17,840 bases of DNA. It comes from Euperipatoides rowelli. Lineage: Eukaryota; Onychophora; Udeonychophora; Euonychophora; Peripatopsidae. A program made the position numbers and the translations under genes. Location of the stretch: the NCBI GenBank assembly GCA_003024985.2, contig PXIH01S0007252.1; one strand, written 5' to 3'. Positions 9,181 through 17,805 of the stretch are shown here, one piece after another (position 1 is the stretch's first letter; each line of letters starts with the position of its first letter). Under the pieces are notes generated by a model that saw nothing but the letters and a program-made list of their open reading frames with translations, had not been told where the DNA came from and made no database searches.

Positions 9181-10580
9181 TATATATTTGATTTACTTGA
9201 ATAGTCCCAAATCCTCAAAATATTGTTTGCCACCCTGAGGACTTCATAATGTCTCAATTACAGTTCCGTTCTTGAATCGTAAGAGCATATTTATTAGTTT
9301 GCAATACGGTTTAATCCCTGATAATTGGTCTATTTTATGAGATTTTCATGTTCCTTCCTTAGCTTTTGTGTTGCAATATGTGCTGATTTATTGAAAAAAT
9401 AAAGTACAAAAAAAAAAAAGTTATCAAATAACAGGTGAGACAGTTTTCTTCATAAGTGTCACAACTTCATCTTTCACTTTATAGTCACTTAAATAGTAAC
9501 CAACTTTTTATAAATATATTATTGACTTTTTGCTAAGAAATATTTATACAAATTAAAATTACATTCATTGTAAACCCGATTCCCTCAAAATAAGTGGAAC
9601 CGTCTTATTTCTTTTACACCCCACCCTGTTGACATCATCTTTTAAAACCCAAGTGTTCTATTTTTCAAAATAAGCAAAAATGTTTCCGACTGATTTTTTT
9701 CATCCATTTTTTGACCCCTAAAACTGTCTAAGAAAATAGTCCTAAATTTTTAGATAAAAATTTTATTATTATTTATTATTATTAAACAGATAAGATGATT
9801 ACTGTAATACAGATTGTGCTAATAAAAACCACTTTTTTTTTTCATTTGAATATTCTGAAACATACGTTCTCTCATTAAGAGATTTATATTTGTAATTGTT
9901 TCTTAAATAATTTTAGGAATGGGGAGAGGAGGATATCTAGCGCCCCATTGTATTTAAATTCACAATATGCTTTTCAGCTAGTATTAAATGAACGTTTGAA
10001 TGTCCAACTGAACTATAAAATCCAAAATTCCTATATCCAGTAATAATTTGAATATGATCGTGTTCCGAAGCCACCAGTAACAGCGCCATCTATCCTCGGC
10101 ACGGAAACTATTTTTAGAAACTTTAATTGGTGTGAAATGTTTGATGCCGTGTAACGGGCTTAAACAACAAAATTCTGGATGCCCATGTAACCGGTTTATT
10201 CGCTAGTATACAATAATTTGTCAAGTATCAAAAATTTTTGTCACTCACGTAACAAATTTCTTAATGCTCATATTTTTTTTGTCATCTCAATTATGACAAC
10301 CCCCTCCCCCCCTCCCCTTCCTCCTTCAATATTATTAGAATACAGATTAAAATTGGTGTATTGCATATTATTATCATTATTATTTTTTTCATATTTCTTT
10401 ATTATTTATATTCCATTCATAAGCTGTTTTTTTTTAGTCTATATACAGTATATTATAGTTGTGACAAATTTATTTTTAAAAAATATTAATCCTATCTTTA
10501 ATCACGTAAATTTAATTTGTATCCCCAATATAATAAACAGCAAATTTTGTATTTAATAACGTAAAAATAATTTTACAGCG
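9181..10580. other. unassigned AT-rich stretch
   Basis: No gene recognised. It contains A tracts (9408-9419), (TTA)n-like sequence around 9766-9785, a C-rich patch (10302-10322) and a GCGCCATCTATC word near 10082. An open frame at 10218-10556 is hydrophobic and low in complexity, with runs of P, I and F from pyrimidine-rich DNA, and does not look like a gene. AAAGTTATCAAATAACAGG after the A run at 9408 resembles the MITE motif but has no visible element around it. Confidence 0.45.
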
Positions 10581-10628
10581 TTTCGTGACAATTTCTATTC
10601 TTTTCTTTTTCTATTCACTTTTTATTTA

Positions 10629-10766
10629 ATGAGTTTGGTTTGTGCTGTCTGCTGCCTGTTGCTTGCAATTTCTTCTTATGCTAAAGCAACTACAGGGGGC
10701 TCCCTCAGCATTGATATCAAGCAAGGTGCCTATTTGGTAATAGATGGAAGAACTTCCTTGGCATGA
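10629..10766 (+). CDS. small ORF with signal peptide; candidate first exon of a secreted protein
   Basis: The ATG at 10629 opens a 45-codon frame ending in TGA at 10764-10766. Residues 1-18, MSLVCAVCCLLLAISSYA, form a textbook signal peptide: a hydrophobic core LVCAVCCLLLAI, then SSYAKA with small residues suited to cleavage near residue 18 or 20. The remainder, TTGGSLSIDIKQGAYLVIDG and RTSLA, reads like the start of a beta-rich extracellular domain. Two splice donor candidates lie inside the ORF, AAG|GTGCCT (10726) and TTG|GTAATA (10737), so the frame may be a first coding exon rather than a whole peptide. A long pyrimidine tract (about 10584-10625) lies just upstream, so an internal acceptor is also possible. 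The family is not recognised. The SIDIKQGAYLVIDG portion faintly recalls the N-terminal beta-sandwich of MYORG-like glycosidases, a guess only. I found no partner exon. Confidence 0.4.
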   Translation: MSLVCAVCCLLLAISSYAKATTGGSLSIDIKQGAYLVIDGRTSLA

Positions 10767-11630
10767 CTTTTAATTGTAGCTTCACTCCATCCTTATGGCT
10801 CTAGTAGTAGGTACGTCCTATTTCTCTCTCTAGTAAGCCCTTATCTGAACAACTTTAGTATTCTATACAATAATTTCCCATGCTTTATTAAATCCGCCAC
10901 TCTCTTTTATCGTAATCATGAATGCATGAGATTTATAGCAGTTACCATAGGAACGGAACACTTTTAGTTTAAATGTTTTTGATGCTCTGGTTTGTTGTAT
11001 TATGGCGGATAGCAGCACTAGTGTCTATCATTATATCATTAATATATATATTTTATTATGAGTATTTATTATTCTTGAGTATGCCCTCGTTACAGAACGA
11101 TGTAATAGACTTCATCGCTATCTCCGATGCATTTCAATTTGTTTATAATTGGAATAGTTTCTTCAAGGCTGCTGCTACTGCTGTCAGAGGAGAAATTCAT
11201 CTTCGTTCTCTTTCACTTGAATTAGTACTAATTAGAATGACATGTAATTTACTGTCTCCATGTAGCTAACCTTTGCAAATTGTATTTCCTTTTTATTTTA
11301 TTTTTAAAAAAAAAATTAGAAGAAATACATAATACAGAAAAAGAAATTCATTTTTCTATGCATGTAATTTAAACTTTTTTTTAAAAAAAATAAAATATCT
11401 GAAACAGTATTGTAGTAAATATACTTAAATTTTAAAACTGTTTTAGCTTATTTATAGTTTAAATAATTCAAAATATACAGTATATATAATTATAATATGA
11501 TTGAATATTTCACACAAATACTTTCTTCAGTATATGACTTTTGACGGGAGAATCTGTTAATGGATAATTTCATTGGTTATTCTGTTTTATAAAAAAAAAT
11601 ATACAGTATATATATTTTCTTTTTCCCATT
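10767..11630. other. unassigned stretch downstream of the small ORF
   Basis: A 98-codon plus-strand frame (10973-11269) starts with a hydrophobic stretch, then carries SDAFQFVYNWNSFFKAAATA. A splice-acceptor-like TGCCCTCGTTACAG ends at 11095 inside it. On the opposite strand the same DNA encodes a short MNFSSDSSSSSLEET frame over the same CTG/CTA trinucleotide run. Neither is convincing enough to call. The rest is AT-rich with A and T runs and TACAGTATATA words. Confidence 0.35.
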
Positions 11631-11638
11631 GTTGATAG

Positions 11639-11727
11639 TGAAGGAAATATTGCTTTTGATCTAATTGAATGCGACGGGTGTATATTTGAATGGCTTTTCA
11701 CAAGGGATTTTAAACCTGAGGGGAGAG
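11639..11727 (+). other. possible orphan exon
   Basis: Between an acceptor-like TTCTTTTTCCCATTGTTGATAG and a donor-like GAG|GTATTA lies an open 89-base stretch. In the frame running through it the translation is SEGNIAFDLIECDGC, then IFEWLFTRDFKPEG. The composition is mixed and hydrophilic, unlike the surrounding low-complexity translations. The open frame as a whole runs to a TAA at 11736-11738. No protein family is recognised; the ECDGC pair of cysteines is too little to claim a zinc finger. It may be a relic of a gene, part of an unrecognised element, or chance. Confidence 0.15.
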
Positions 11728-11779
11728 GTATTACTTAAATATTATCTATTTGTCTCCTGAGTGATATACTCTACATATA

Positions 11780-11798
11780 TTAATTAATTAATTAATAT
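11780..11798. repeat. (ATTA)n microsatellite
   Basis: Four to five copies of the ATTA tetranucleotide within TATATTAATTAATTAATTAA. No other feature is seen in the surrounding several hundred bases. Confidence 0.85.
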
Positions 11799-11835
11799 AA
11801 CTAATTATAAAGTATTTGAAGAATATTAAAATACA

Positions 11836-12540
11836 ATGGAATCAGCTGGTTATATAATAAATGATTTGTGTAATGGAGGATTTTTTAAGAAGAGAAAAAG
11901 GTTTAGGCTGCTACAAAAAATATTGATGTTAATTTTTATATGCTCATTAAGTTTAGAATGGCTTTTTTGTATTAATAAATATCAAAGGAGTCAAATGGGC
12001 AGGAGGGGGGAGATATTCTAGTTCATTGGGTTATGGTATTCTTTAATGGGATTTTAAAATGTAAAATAATTTCAGATAGCAAGAAACAGTGCCTCTGAGA
12101 GGAATTTTATCATAGGGTACAAAGTTTTTTTGGGGACTCTTTTCCCTCCTCTATTAGTCATCATGTTTTTAGTCACTATGGTTTTATGCCCTGAGCTGTA
12201 GCCTGTAAGGCCAAAAAGGGTATGGAAGATAAGAGAGGAGTGGGATTGAGCACTCTGTTGATTTCCTGCATTTAACCTCATGCTCCTCAGCCTAGCCTCT
12301 TCATGATTAAACATTATATTAAAAGTAAAAAAAAAGGCCTGGTATTTACTTTAAAAAAAAAAAAAAGATCTTTCCCAGCCTTTTTTTTTCCTAAAAAAAT
12401 TTTGAATCACAGCATGTAAATTGTTACTTTTCATGATTGACTTACAAATTGCATACTTAAGCTACTTTACCTGTAGTATGCTTAAGTTTATTTGTAGTAT
12501 AAAAACATGGTTTATCAGCAAAGGGAATTGGTTGGAGTTG
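11836..12540. other. unassigned stretch, no supported gene
   Basis: The frames here (11836-12021 plus, 12072-12314 minus) have no recognisable domain. The sequence is less AT-rich between 12085 and 12300. A GAATGGCTTTT word at about 11957 repeats one at 11687, but the similarity does not extend convincingly. Confidence 0.4.
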
Positions 12541-12552
12541 TAGTCCAGGGCC

Positions 12553-12788
12553 AGAGGGGGGGGGGGGTTGGGTTGTGTATGAACAAACTCCATGATAAGG
12601 GGAAAAGGTTCCATAAGCCTGTATATGTGGCCCTACAAGCTTGAATAAGTGTCCCCATAAGCCTGTAGGCCTAACAAAGGTCAGCAAAATGTCCATAAAA
12701 AAAAGCTTATCAAATCTTCACGAACAAGGAGCCCCATAACAGAAAAGCTTATCAAAAATATGTTAGGGTCCTGCCTGGATTTCCAGTG
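12553..12788. mobile_element. probable degenerate hAT-type MITE (236 bp)
   Basis: The flanks CCAGGGCC (12545-12552) and TCAGGGCC (12789-12796) agree at 7 of 8 bases as a possible target-site duplication. The inverted right end CACTGGAAATCCAGGCAGG resembles the CAGTGGTGGATCTAGG end of the element at 8764. The left end starts with a long G run, as do the left subterminal regions of the related MITEs. The interior has AAAAGCTTATCAAATCTTCAC (about 12701-12721) and AAAAGCTTATCAAAAATATG (12742-12761), the same doubled motif as at 3932/4000 and 9021/9095. The left boundary is the weak point: the CAGGGCC assigned to the duplication could itself be the element end. Confidence 0.5.
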
Positions 12789-12796
12789 TCAGGGCC

Positions 12797-13500
12797 CCGA
12801 TTAGGATGTGGTGCCCTGCTTATCAGAATGTACAATATGTGATGTCAGATCTTTGGAATAGGCTTAGCCAAACTGGTGACTTAGTTTGCTTCATTATGTC
12901 ACAAAAGTCCTATAGCTAGCCTAAACTATGAACAATAGCAATTTCACATATAGATTACTCCTGCAGCCAACCCCCCCCCCCCCCTTATTATATGCCCTGG
13001 CAAGAAGAAGAAGAATAGAGTGAAGCTGCCAAATAAAGGTCAAAATAAATCTCTAAACCAATCAGTATTATAAGTAACTTAGTTAAATTGTTTACAGCTA
13101 TCTTCAGTAATAGGTTATATACAGGGACGTTGAGAGCCTGTATGGGGGCCCAGATTACTGCATTCTGTCAACTTGATAAACAATGCACAACTACAAAAAT
13201 CGTTAAAAAATATAAACATTTTTTTACTTTAAAAAACGGTTGGAACCTCATAATAATGATTACATTAAGTAGATCCATTGAAACATTATTTCAAAACCTA
13301 TTAGGAATATTGATCAAACAAACAGACTGGATTAGCATTTTTCAGAGTTTAGAGCGCACACTTTTTAGAGTGTAATATACAGTGATAATTCTCTGCACTT
13401 TTTTTATTCTCTAACATTACAAATATGTTTTACATCATTATTTTCATGTGAAAAATTTCCTGATGTTAAAAATAATCCTGTTTATGGAATTCAACTCACA
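12797..13500. other. unassigned stretch
   Basis: A C run of 15 or more bases (12969-12984) and an AAGAAGAAGAAG run (13001-13012) stand out. The frame at 13088-13375 has no recognised family. CAGGGACGTTGAGAGCC at 13122 looks like a hAT start, but no partner end was found. Confidence 0.4.
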
Positions 13501-13574
13501 TTTACAGTTTCAAGTCATTTACTGAACCCTACTAAAAGTGATTTTGTCTTAGTTTTTTTTCATGTGTGCTTACT

Positions 13575-13830
13575 ATGGCACCACATGGATTTAAGCAATT
13601 TACCGATGTTCACAAGAGAATGATTATGACATACAAAGATGCTGGGTATAGTTATAGAGAAATTGCATAATGATTGAGATGTGAATGGTAGAATTTTAGC
13701 TATTAACTTTCTAATTTTAGAGATTTGGTTGTCAGTTTACAACTAGCACGGAAGAAAATACACTATGCCAACATCCGAAAGCTAAAGGAGGACATACATA
13801 CAGTATCTAATCTTAATCCTTGTTTTAGTC
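13575..13830 (+). pseudogene. 5' fragment of a Tc1-like transposase
   Basis: The ATG at 13575 opens MAPHGFKQFTDVHKRMIMTY, then KDAGYSYREIA, and runs into TAA TGA at 13668. The spacing R-I--YK-AGYSYREIA matches the first helix-turn-helix of Tc1-type transposases, where basic and aromatic residues bind the terminal repeats. After about 50 bases the frame from 13719 reads RDLVVSLQLARKKIHYANIR and KLKEDI. It resembles the second HTH block (RDR..V.LA..N...T...I..EL). The catalytic DDE domain is absent: homology fades by about 13830 and a hAT remnant starts at 13922. Upstream, TACAGTTTCAAGTCATTTAC (13503-13522) is a plausible Tc1 terminal-repeat start. The 53 bases between the blocks include TATTAACTTTCTAATTTTAG, which looks like a 3' splice site, but exon 1 would still contain the two stops. 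Confidence 0.65.
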
Positions 13831-13921
13831 AGAATTACCCTTTTATGTGTTATTGCACATTCCAAATTCCGATCCCTCAGGCTCTTTCTCTATTCTCTGT
13901 CCCCCTCCCCCTTTGATTAAT

Positions 13922-14498
13922 CAAGGATTCTCAAAGTGGGAGCCATTCCCACCCCCACCCAAGGGATTCTTGAAGTTTAAGCTGGAGAACCACAAGCGGA
14001 GGCAAATCTGAAAATTATCATTTCAAATATTACACCTGATAGTGAATTATTCTGTTAAAATATGAGAGAACATTCATCTCATTAGCCAGTATAGAGTTTG
14101 GGACGGTTGCAAAACGTTTTAAGTTGGCTTTAGTTTAATTATTTTTAACTATATAGGTTTTTATAACATAAATGTTCTTACAAATGCATTTTTATCAATA
14201 AAATAAAATTATTTAAAAATTTTAGTGTAAAATTTAGCACTTAAGCCCAATCATCGTCATACCATATTTGTTTAGTCTATTATTTCATTACCAATTTTGG
14301 GATTTTCTAATAGTAAATGTAAAAAAATCATACTCCCCCTCCCCCTTGACCACAAACATCAAACAACTACCAAAAAAAAAAGTCTTCTCAAATAATTGGG
14401 TAGGGGTGATTAATATTGTGTCTACAGTTTAGGAGAAACTTTCAATTTACATATCTAATTTACGGAGCCCTGAGGTCACAACATTTGAGAAGCACATG
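13922..14498. mobile_element. Charlie-like hAT non-autonomous remnant
   Basis: The left end CAAGGATTCTCAAAGTGGG and the inverted right end CATGTGCTTCTCAAATGTTG share the TTCTCAAA core of the CAGTGGTTCTCAA-type termini used by Charlie-like hAT elements. Just inside, CTGGAGAACCACAAG (13983) is another GAGAACCAC word. CTCCCCCTCCCCCTTGACC (14333-14351) and AAAAAAGTCTTCTCAAATAA (about 14373-14392) recall the subterminal layout of the MITEs at 8764 and 12553. The flanks TGATTAAT and TCTACATA do not match well, so either the duplication has decayed or the ends are off by a few bases. It has no coding capacity. It lies immediately 3' of the Tc1 fragment and may have truncated it. Confidence 0.5.
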
Positions 14499-14504
14499 TC
14501 TACA

Positions 14505-15096
14505 TAATAGCAAACTAGTATTGCTGTACAAGTTCAAGAATTTTATTTTTTATTTGCCATCAAGTTCTCCATCTTTGAAGTTTATTATTCTGTATACAAT
14601 CAATCTTCAAGTCTACCGAAGACTTCGAAGATCAATGGCCAATATCTCATCTTTGAAAGTTAATTTACTTGTTTTTTATTTAAGGACTCCTAAATTGTTA
14701 CAAATCACTGTGAAGTGTGTGTGTGTTTTAAGTCATATTTTGGATATTTGTTCCATATTTGTACATTTTATCGTAAGCCTTATTTTAACGGTGAAAATTT
14801 GGTCATATATATCTTTTTTCACGGCATTCGAGCCATTACTGCAATTTTAACATTATTTAAGAATGCTATAATTGACTAAGCTATACCCTACCAATAGAAA
14901 ATTCACTTTTGGAGTGTACTACCAAAGATTGAAATACTGGGGTCATATCTTAAGTTGTTTACATGACAATATTCTGAAAACTGATAAAAGAATATGTCCT
15001 AGTAAGAGGAAAATTTGGAGGTCTTGTATCGCATGGAATGACTCAGTGGCTAAAGTATATGATCAAAAGCAGGTTGCTTTTTGCTGGTTGCAGGCA
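14505..15096. other. unassigned stretch before the acidic block
   Basis: A (GT)n run lies at about 14714-14726. The plus frame 14416-14850 begins inside the hAT remnant and is low complexity. The frame 14872-15123 holds YYQRLKYWGHILSC, which superficially resembles the RRLKWFGHI motif near the end of LINE proteins, but nothing else in it supports a LINE. Its basic stretch KTDKRICPSKRKIWRSC leads to an AAAAAAAG slip site at 15099-15106, where the next frame takes over. Confidence 0.35.
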
Positions 15097-15097
15097 G

Positions 15098-15277
15098 CAA
15101 AAAAAGAAGGAAGATTTAAATAAGCTTGCAAAAGAAATATATGAAATGGAGGATTCCTCTGATGAAGATGAATTTACTACACTGGACTAATTGATGTCAA
15201 TTGGGAGGATAAATAAGCAAATATACGATAAATTGGACTTGTTTGATGAGGAAGAAATAACATCACTGGAGAATTTT
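15098..15277 (+). pseudogene. acidic coding-like relic with internal duplication, family unknown
   Basis: From an A7 run the plus frame reads KKEDLNKLAKEIYEME then DSSDEDEFTTLD. After a single TAA (15188) it continues LMSIGRINKQIYDKLDLF then DEEEITSLENF. The two acidic pieces DEDEFTTLD and DEEEITSLE align at protein and DNA level, so the unit looks duplicated. The preceding frame (14872-15123) reads basic, then shifts by one base at the A run, as in a decayed ORF. No domain is identified. An acidic C-terminus of a transposase is one possibility, and a low-complexity host gene relic is another. Confidence 0.3.
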
Positions 15278-15299
15278 TTTTTTTTTAGTTTAAGATGGG

Positions 15300-16330
15300 G
15301 TGTCTAGGCAAGATTGTCTGACCACCAGTATGCCCTCTTCTTCAATTACTCAGCCTCATGGTTTACCTACTGCCATTACACTTTGGTATAGGTCACTCTC
15401 AAGCTGCCATGATGTTGCTGATACCTGATTAATAAAAACTAATTATTTTTATAATACGATAAGCCTGTATATTATTTTTTCAGAAAAGTAAAAATACACT
15501 GCAGTAGCCACTCCTTCCTTCAGAACATTTATTTTAAAGAAGTCCATTTTATATATTGATTTTCAAATTGTTATTAATTTTATTGTTTTAATTAGAATTA
15601 TTTGTGAATGTGGAGATATCAGAACATTATGAGATCAATAACAGTATTCTAGCTAATCACCTTATCATATTCCCTAGCATTATGAGCACCACATTTTTAA
15701 TCGTAAAATTATTGTAGTAATGACTAATAAAAATAATCAACAAACTTTTCAGGTGAAGACTCAACAGCACATTATTTCATCATCATGGTGTTTGAACAAG
15801 AACAGCATAAAATAGAAGAAAACCAATATATGGTACTATGTGTATGGAGTTCTGGCATGGTGTTCCTGTGCATTTTTCATGTCCGTGCCACCTGAAACTT
15901 TTTTTTTTTAAAAAAAAGTTGAGTTGTCAGCAAATTTTACAATTAAGCCTGTTTTAATAGACTGGATTTAACTTATCAAGCTGAAGTTCACTTTTCAAAA
16001 GCAGGATAGGATGTTTGATATATGCCACAATCACATTCATAGCTTAAAATTCAAACGATGTTGTCCTTATGCTTGTAGGCTGCTTTTTAAAAAAGGTAAA
16101 TTTTATTTGATATGGACAAAATTAAGAAAAATCTTTGGACCTTGTTATATCATAAATGAACTCATCATTTTGAGAGCAGACAGCTAGACTAGTAATGAAC
16201 TATTTAGCAAAGAAGTTCAAACTTCAAAGGATAGCTGCACAAAGTGAACGGCCATTTGTTTCCTCCAGAAAATTTACTGTGACCGACTTAACAAATACCA
16301 ATACTAATATCTCCATGCTCGTAAATAGTT
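15300..16330. other. unassigned AT-rich stretch
   Basis: No gene or element boundary recognised. There is a self-complementary AACTTTTTTTTTTTAAAAAAAAGTT-like tract around 15896-15920. The frame at 16195-16383 ends inside the TIR element at 16335 and has no recognised family. Confidence 0.45.
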
Positions 16331-16334
16331 CTAA

Positions 16335-16669
16335 GGCTGGTACAACACACAGTGTTGTGTTGCCTTCAGTTAACTCATGGTGAGATTAGGTGAAAAATAA
16401 AATAGGTGTCACACACAACGAGCATGCTCACAGTTTTTATTTATTTTTAAACTACATTGTTGTTTAAAAGAAACGAAACCAGCGTGAGTATCCACAACAA
16501 TTTTTTAAGCAAGCTCTATATTTTTTCCTCAGAGAACAACCCGAGGTCACGCAGGTCAATGTAAAACCATTATACTTTCCAGTGTAACACAGCCCATTAA
16601 AACCTTCATTCTTTAAAATTTGTTAACGTCATCTTGAGGCAACGCCACACACACTGTGGGGTGGCAGCC
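16335..16669. mobile_element. non-autonomous TIR element, ~45-bp arms (335 bp)
   Basis: The left arm starts GGCTGGTACAACACACAGTG, and the inverted right arm starts GGCTGCCACCCCACAGTGTG. Both continue through a TGTTGTG/TGTGGCG region into GTTGCCT-AAG and a GTTAAC word (16379 side and 16622), so the arms are about 45 bases with indels. Each arm is partly self-complementary (CACACAGTGTTGTG). The flanks are CTAA on the left and AAATTAA on the right. A 3-bp TAA-type duplication with one change would fit PIF/Harbinger, but this is uncertain. The interior has no ORF. It contains GAGCATGCTC, a perfect palindrome, at about 16419-16428. Confidence 0.7.
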
Positions 16670-16679
16670 AAATTAAAAG

Positions 16680-17292
16680 TTAGAAAAAAATTGTACTTTA
16701 AGAGCTAATAACTAATAATAAATTACATATTCTATTCGTTATTAACAATAGATTTAACAATACTGTGTAAATTCTGGTGTAGAATGGACTCCCCCTTTAA
16801 GGTTCAATTTTACCCAAATATCTCAAGTTATGATAAGCATTGTCCATAACAGCGTTTGTTTAAAACTTAAATTTTCTTTTTTTTTACTTAGCCCTTTTCG
16901 CATGGACACTTTGTCCGTGGTTGAGACATGTTTTGTCTGTGTTTCTACCACTATTCTTGATACCAGTGAAGCCAGAGCTGGGCCTTATTAAGAGAGCCTG
17001 TGAATGCTTTATTGGTTCAACAACATATAAGCCATGCTAAATTTATTCTCATGAAATCTTTAATCCTCTTGAAGTATGTTTTCTGTTTTAAAAATAAGTT
17101 TTTTGCCTTATTAAAGTACATAACTTATGATGACACATAATGAAAGAGTATTAGTAATCTGTATTATCAAAAAAGCAATTTATGTTTTTATATTGAAATA
17201 TTACACACATTATAAATGACATTTATAGATACAGTACCATACCATAATTGTATAGTAGTTTTATTTATTTATTTTTTCAGCTCAAAATAGTA
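16680..17292. other. unassigned AT-rich stretch
   Basis: No gene recognised. CATGGACACTTTGTCCGTG (16901-16919) forms a small hairpin, followed by AGACATGTTTTGTCT (about 16925-16939). No T run or coding context suggests a terminator. Confidence 0.45.
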
Positions 17293-17300
17293 ATAAGTAA

Positions 17301-17615
17301 CAGTGGTGCAGCCAAGGTGGGAGGGGGGGGGGATTATAGCCCATAATCCCACCCACCCCAAGCTACTTAAACTAGTGTTTTAAATAGACATTAACAATCT
17401 TTGTATCCACAAATTTTATACTTAAACACATATAAGGAACACTGATATTCAGCTATATTGATTTATATTAAATATTATATTACCGTATTGGTTGTTAAAT
17501 ATTTTCAATATCAGCACTGCATATACGCCATACATAATTCATGTCTCAAAAGCTCTGCAGCATCACCAGAAAACGAATAACCCCTTCCAAAACCCAAATC
17601 CTGACTGTGCCACTT
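17301..17615. mobile_element. non-autonomous hAT MITE with exact 8-bp TSD (315 bp)
   Basis: ATAAGTAA occurs immediately before (17293-17300) and immediately after (17616-17623), an exact 8-bp duplication. The left end CAGTGGTGCAGCCAAGG and the inverted right end AAGTGGCACAGTCAGG match at about 11 of 16 positions. CAGTGG is a typical hAT start. G-rich sequence follows the left end, and ACCCCTTCC-AAACCC precedes the right end (shared arms GGTGGG/CCCACC). The interior is AT-rich without an ORF. Unlike the elements at 3755, 8764 and 12553 it lacks the AAGCTTATCAAAATATT motif, so it belongs to a different subfamily. Confidence 0.85.
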
Positions 17616-17719
17616 ATAAGTAATACAGATAATAAAGACTTCATTATTTCATTTGTACCTTTCCCTTAGCTTGAATGGATTTTTTTTTTCAGAACATATT
17701 TTTAAATGTTTGTGGTCTT

Positions 17720-17805
17720 CATGCCATAGCCGAGCAGTTTAGCCTCGGCGTTTAATAAAATTGTAAGGAGTATGATCAAGTATTTTCCAGTCTGAAATTA
17801 TGATT
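17720..17805 (+). mobile_element. possible tRNA-derived SINE head
   Basis: TAGCCGAGCAG (17727-17737) matches the pol III A box TRGCNNAGYGG with one mismatch. GATCAAGTA (17774-17782) matches 8 of 9 positions of the B box GWTCRANNC, 36 bases downstream, a spacing seen in tRNAs. GCCGAG and CTCGGC form a stem around the D-loop-like segment. CCATAGCCGAGC is the kind of start seen in tRNA-Leu or tRNA-Ser type genes and SINEs. No closed acceptor stem is visible and the T stem is broken, so a working tRNA is unlikely. The element may run past the window end. Confidence 0.4.

Noticed and set aside
10218-10556. 112-codon hydrophobic plus frame
   Set aside because: The apparent membrane character comes from T-rich, pyrimidine-biased DNA. 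It has no recognisable topology or homolog and runs of P from a C tract.
10973-11269. 98-codon plus frame with hydrophobic start
   Set aside because: Two strands give equally plausible short frames over the same trinucleotide run. No family was recognised and no start context supports it. It is recorded only as an unassigned stretch.
12457-12696. 79-codon minus frame
   Set aside because: It runs through the G run and MITE at 12553. The proline/glycine content is due to the C/G tract.
13114-13379. Possible hAT insertion between GTTATATA and GTAATATA starting CAGGGACGTTGAG
   Set aside because: The right end shows no inverted match to the left end, and a 7 of 8 AT-rich duplication is easily chance.
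13681-13720. Possible 40-base intron in the Tc1 fragment
   Set aside because: The 3' splice-like sequence is good, but the upstream exon still contains TAA TGA, so removing this segment would not restore a frame.
14416-14850. 144-codon plus frame, the longest in the window
   Set aside because: It begins inside a hAT remnant, is low complexity with F/L/I/S runs, and contains a (GT)n repeat. No family is recognised.
14932-14973. YYQRLKYWGHILSC resembling a LINE C-terminal motif
   Set aside because: No reverse transcriptase or endonuclease motifs are found on either side. A short match alone does not support a LINE.
16901-16939. Adjacent small hairpins as a terminator or regulatory RNA
   Set aside because: Short stems with mismatches in an AT-rich eukaryotic spacer. 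There is no gene upstream and no supporting context.
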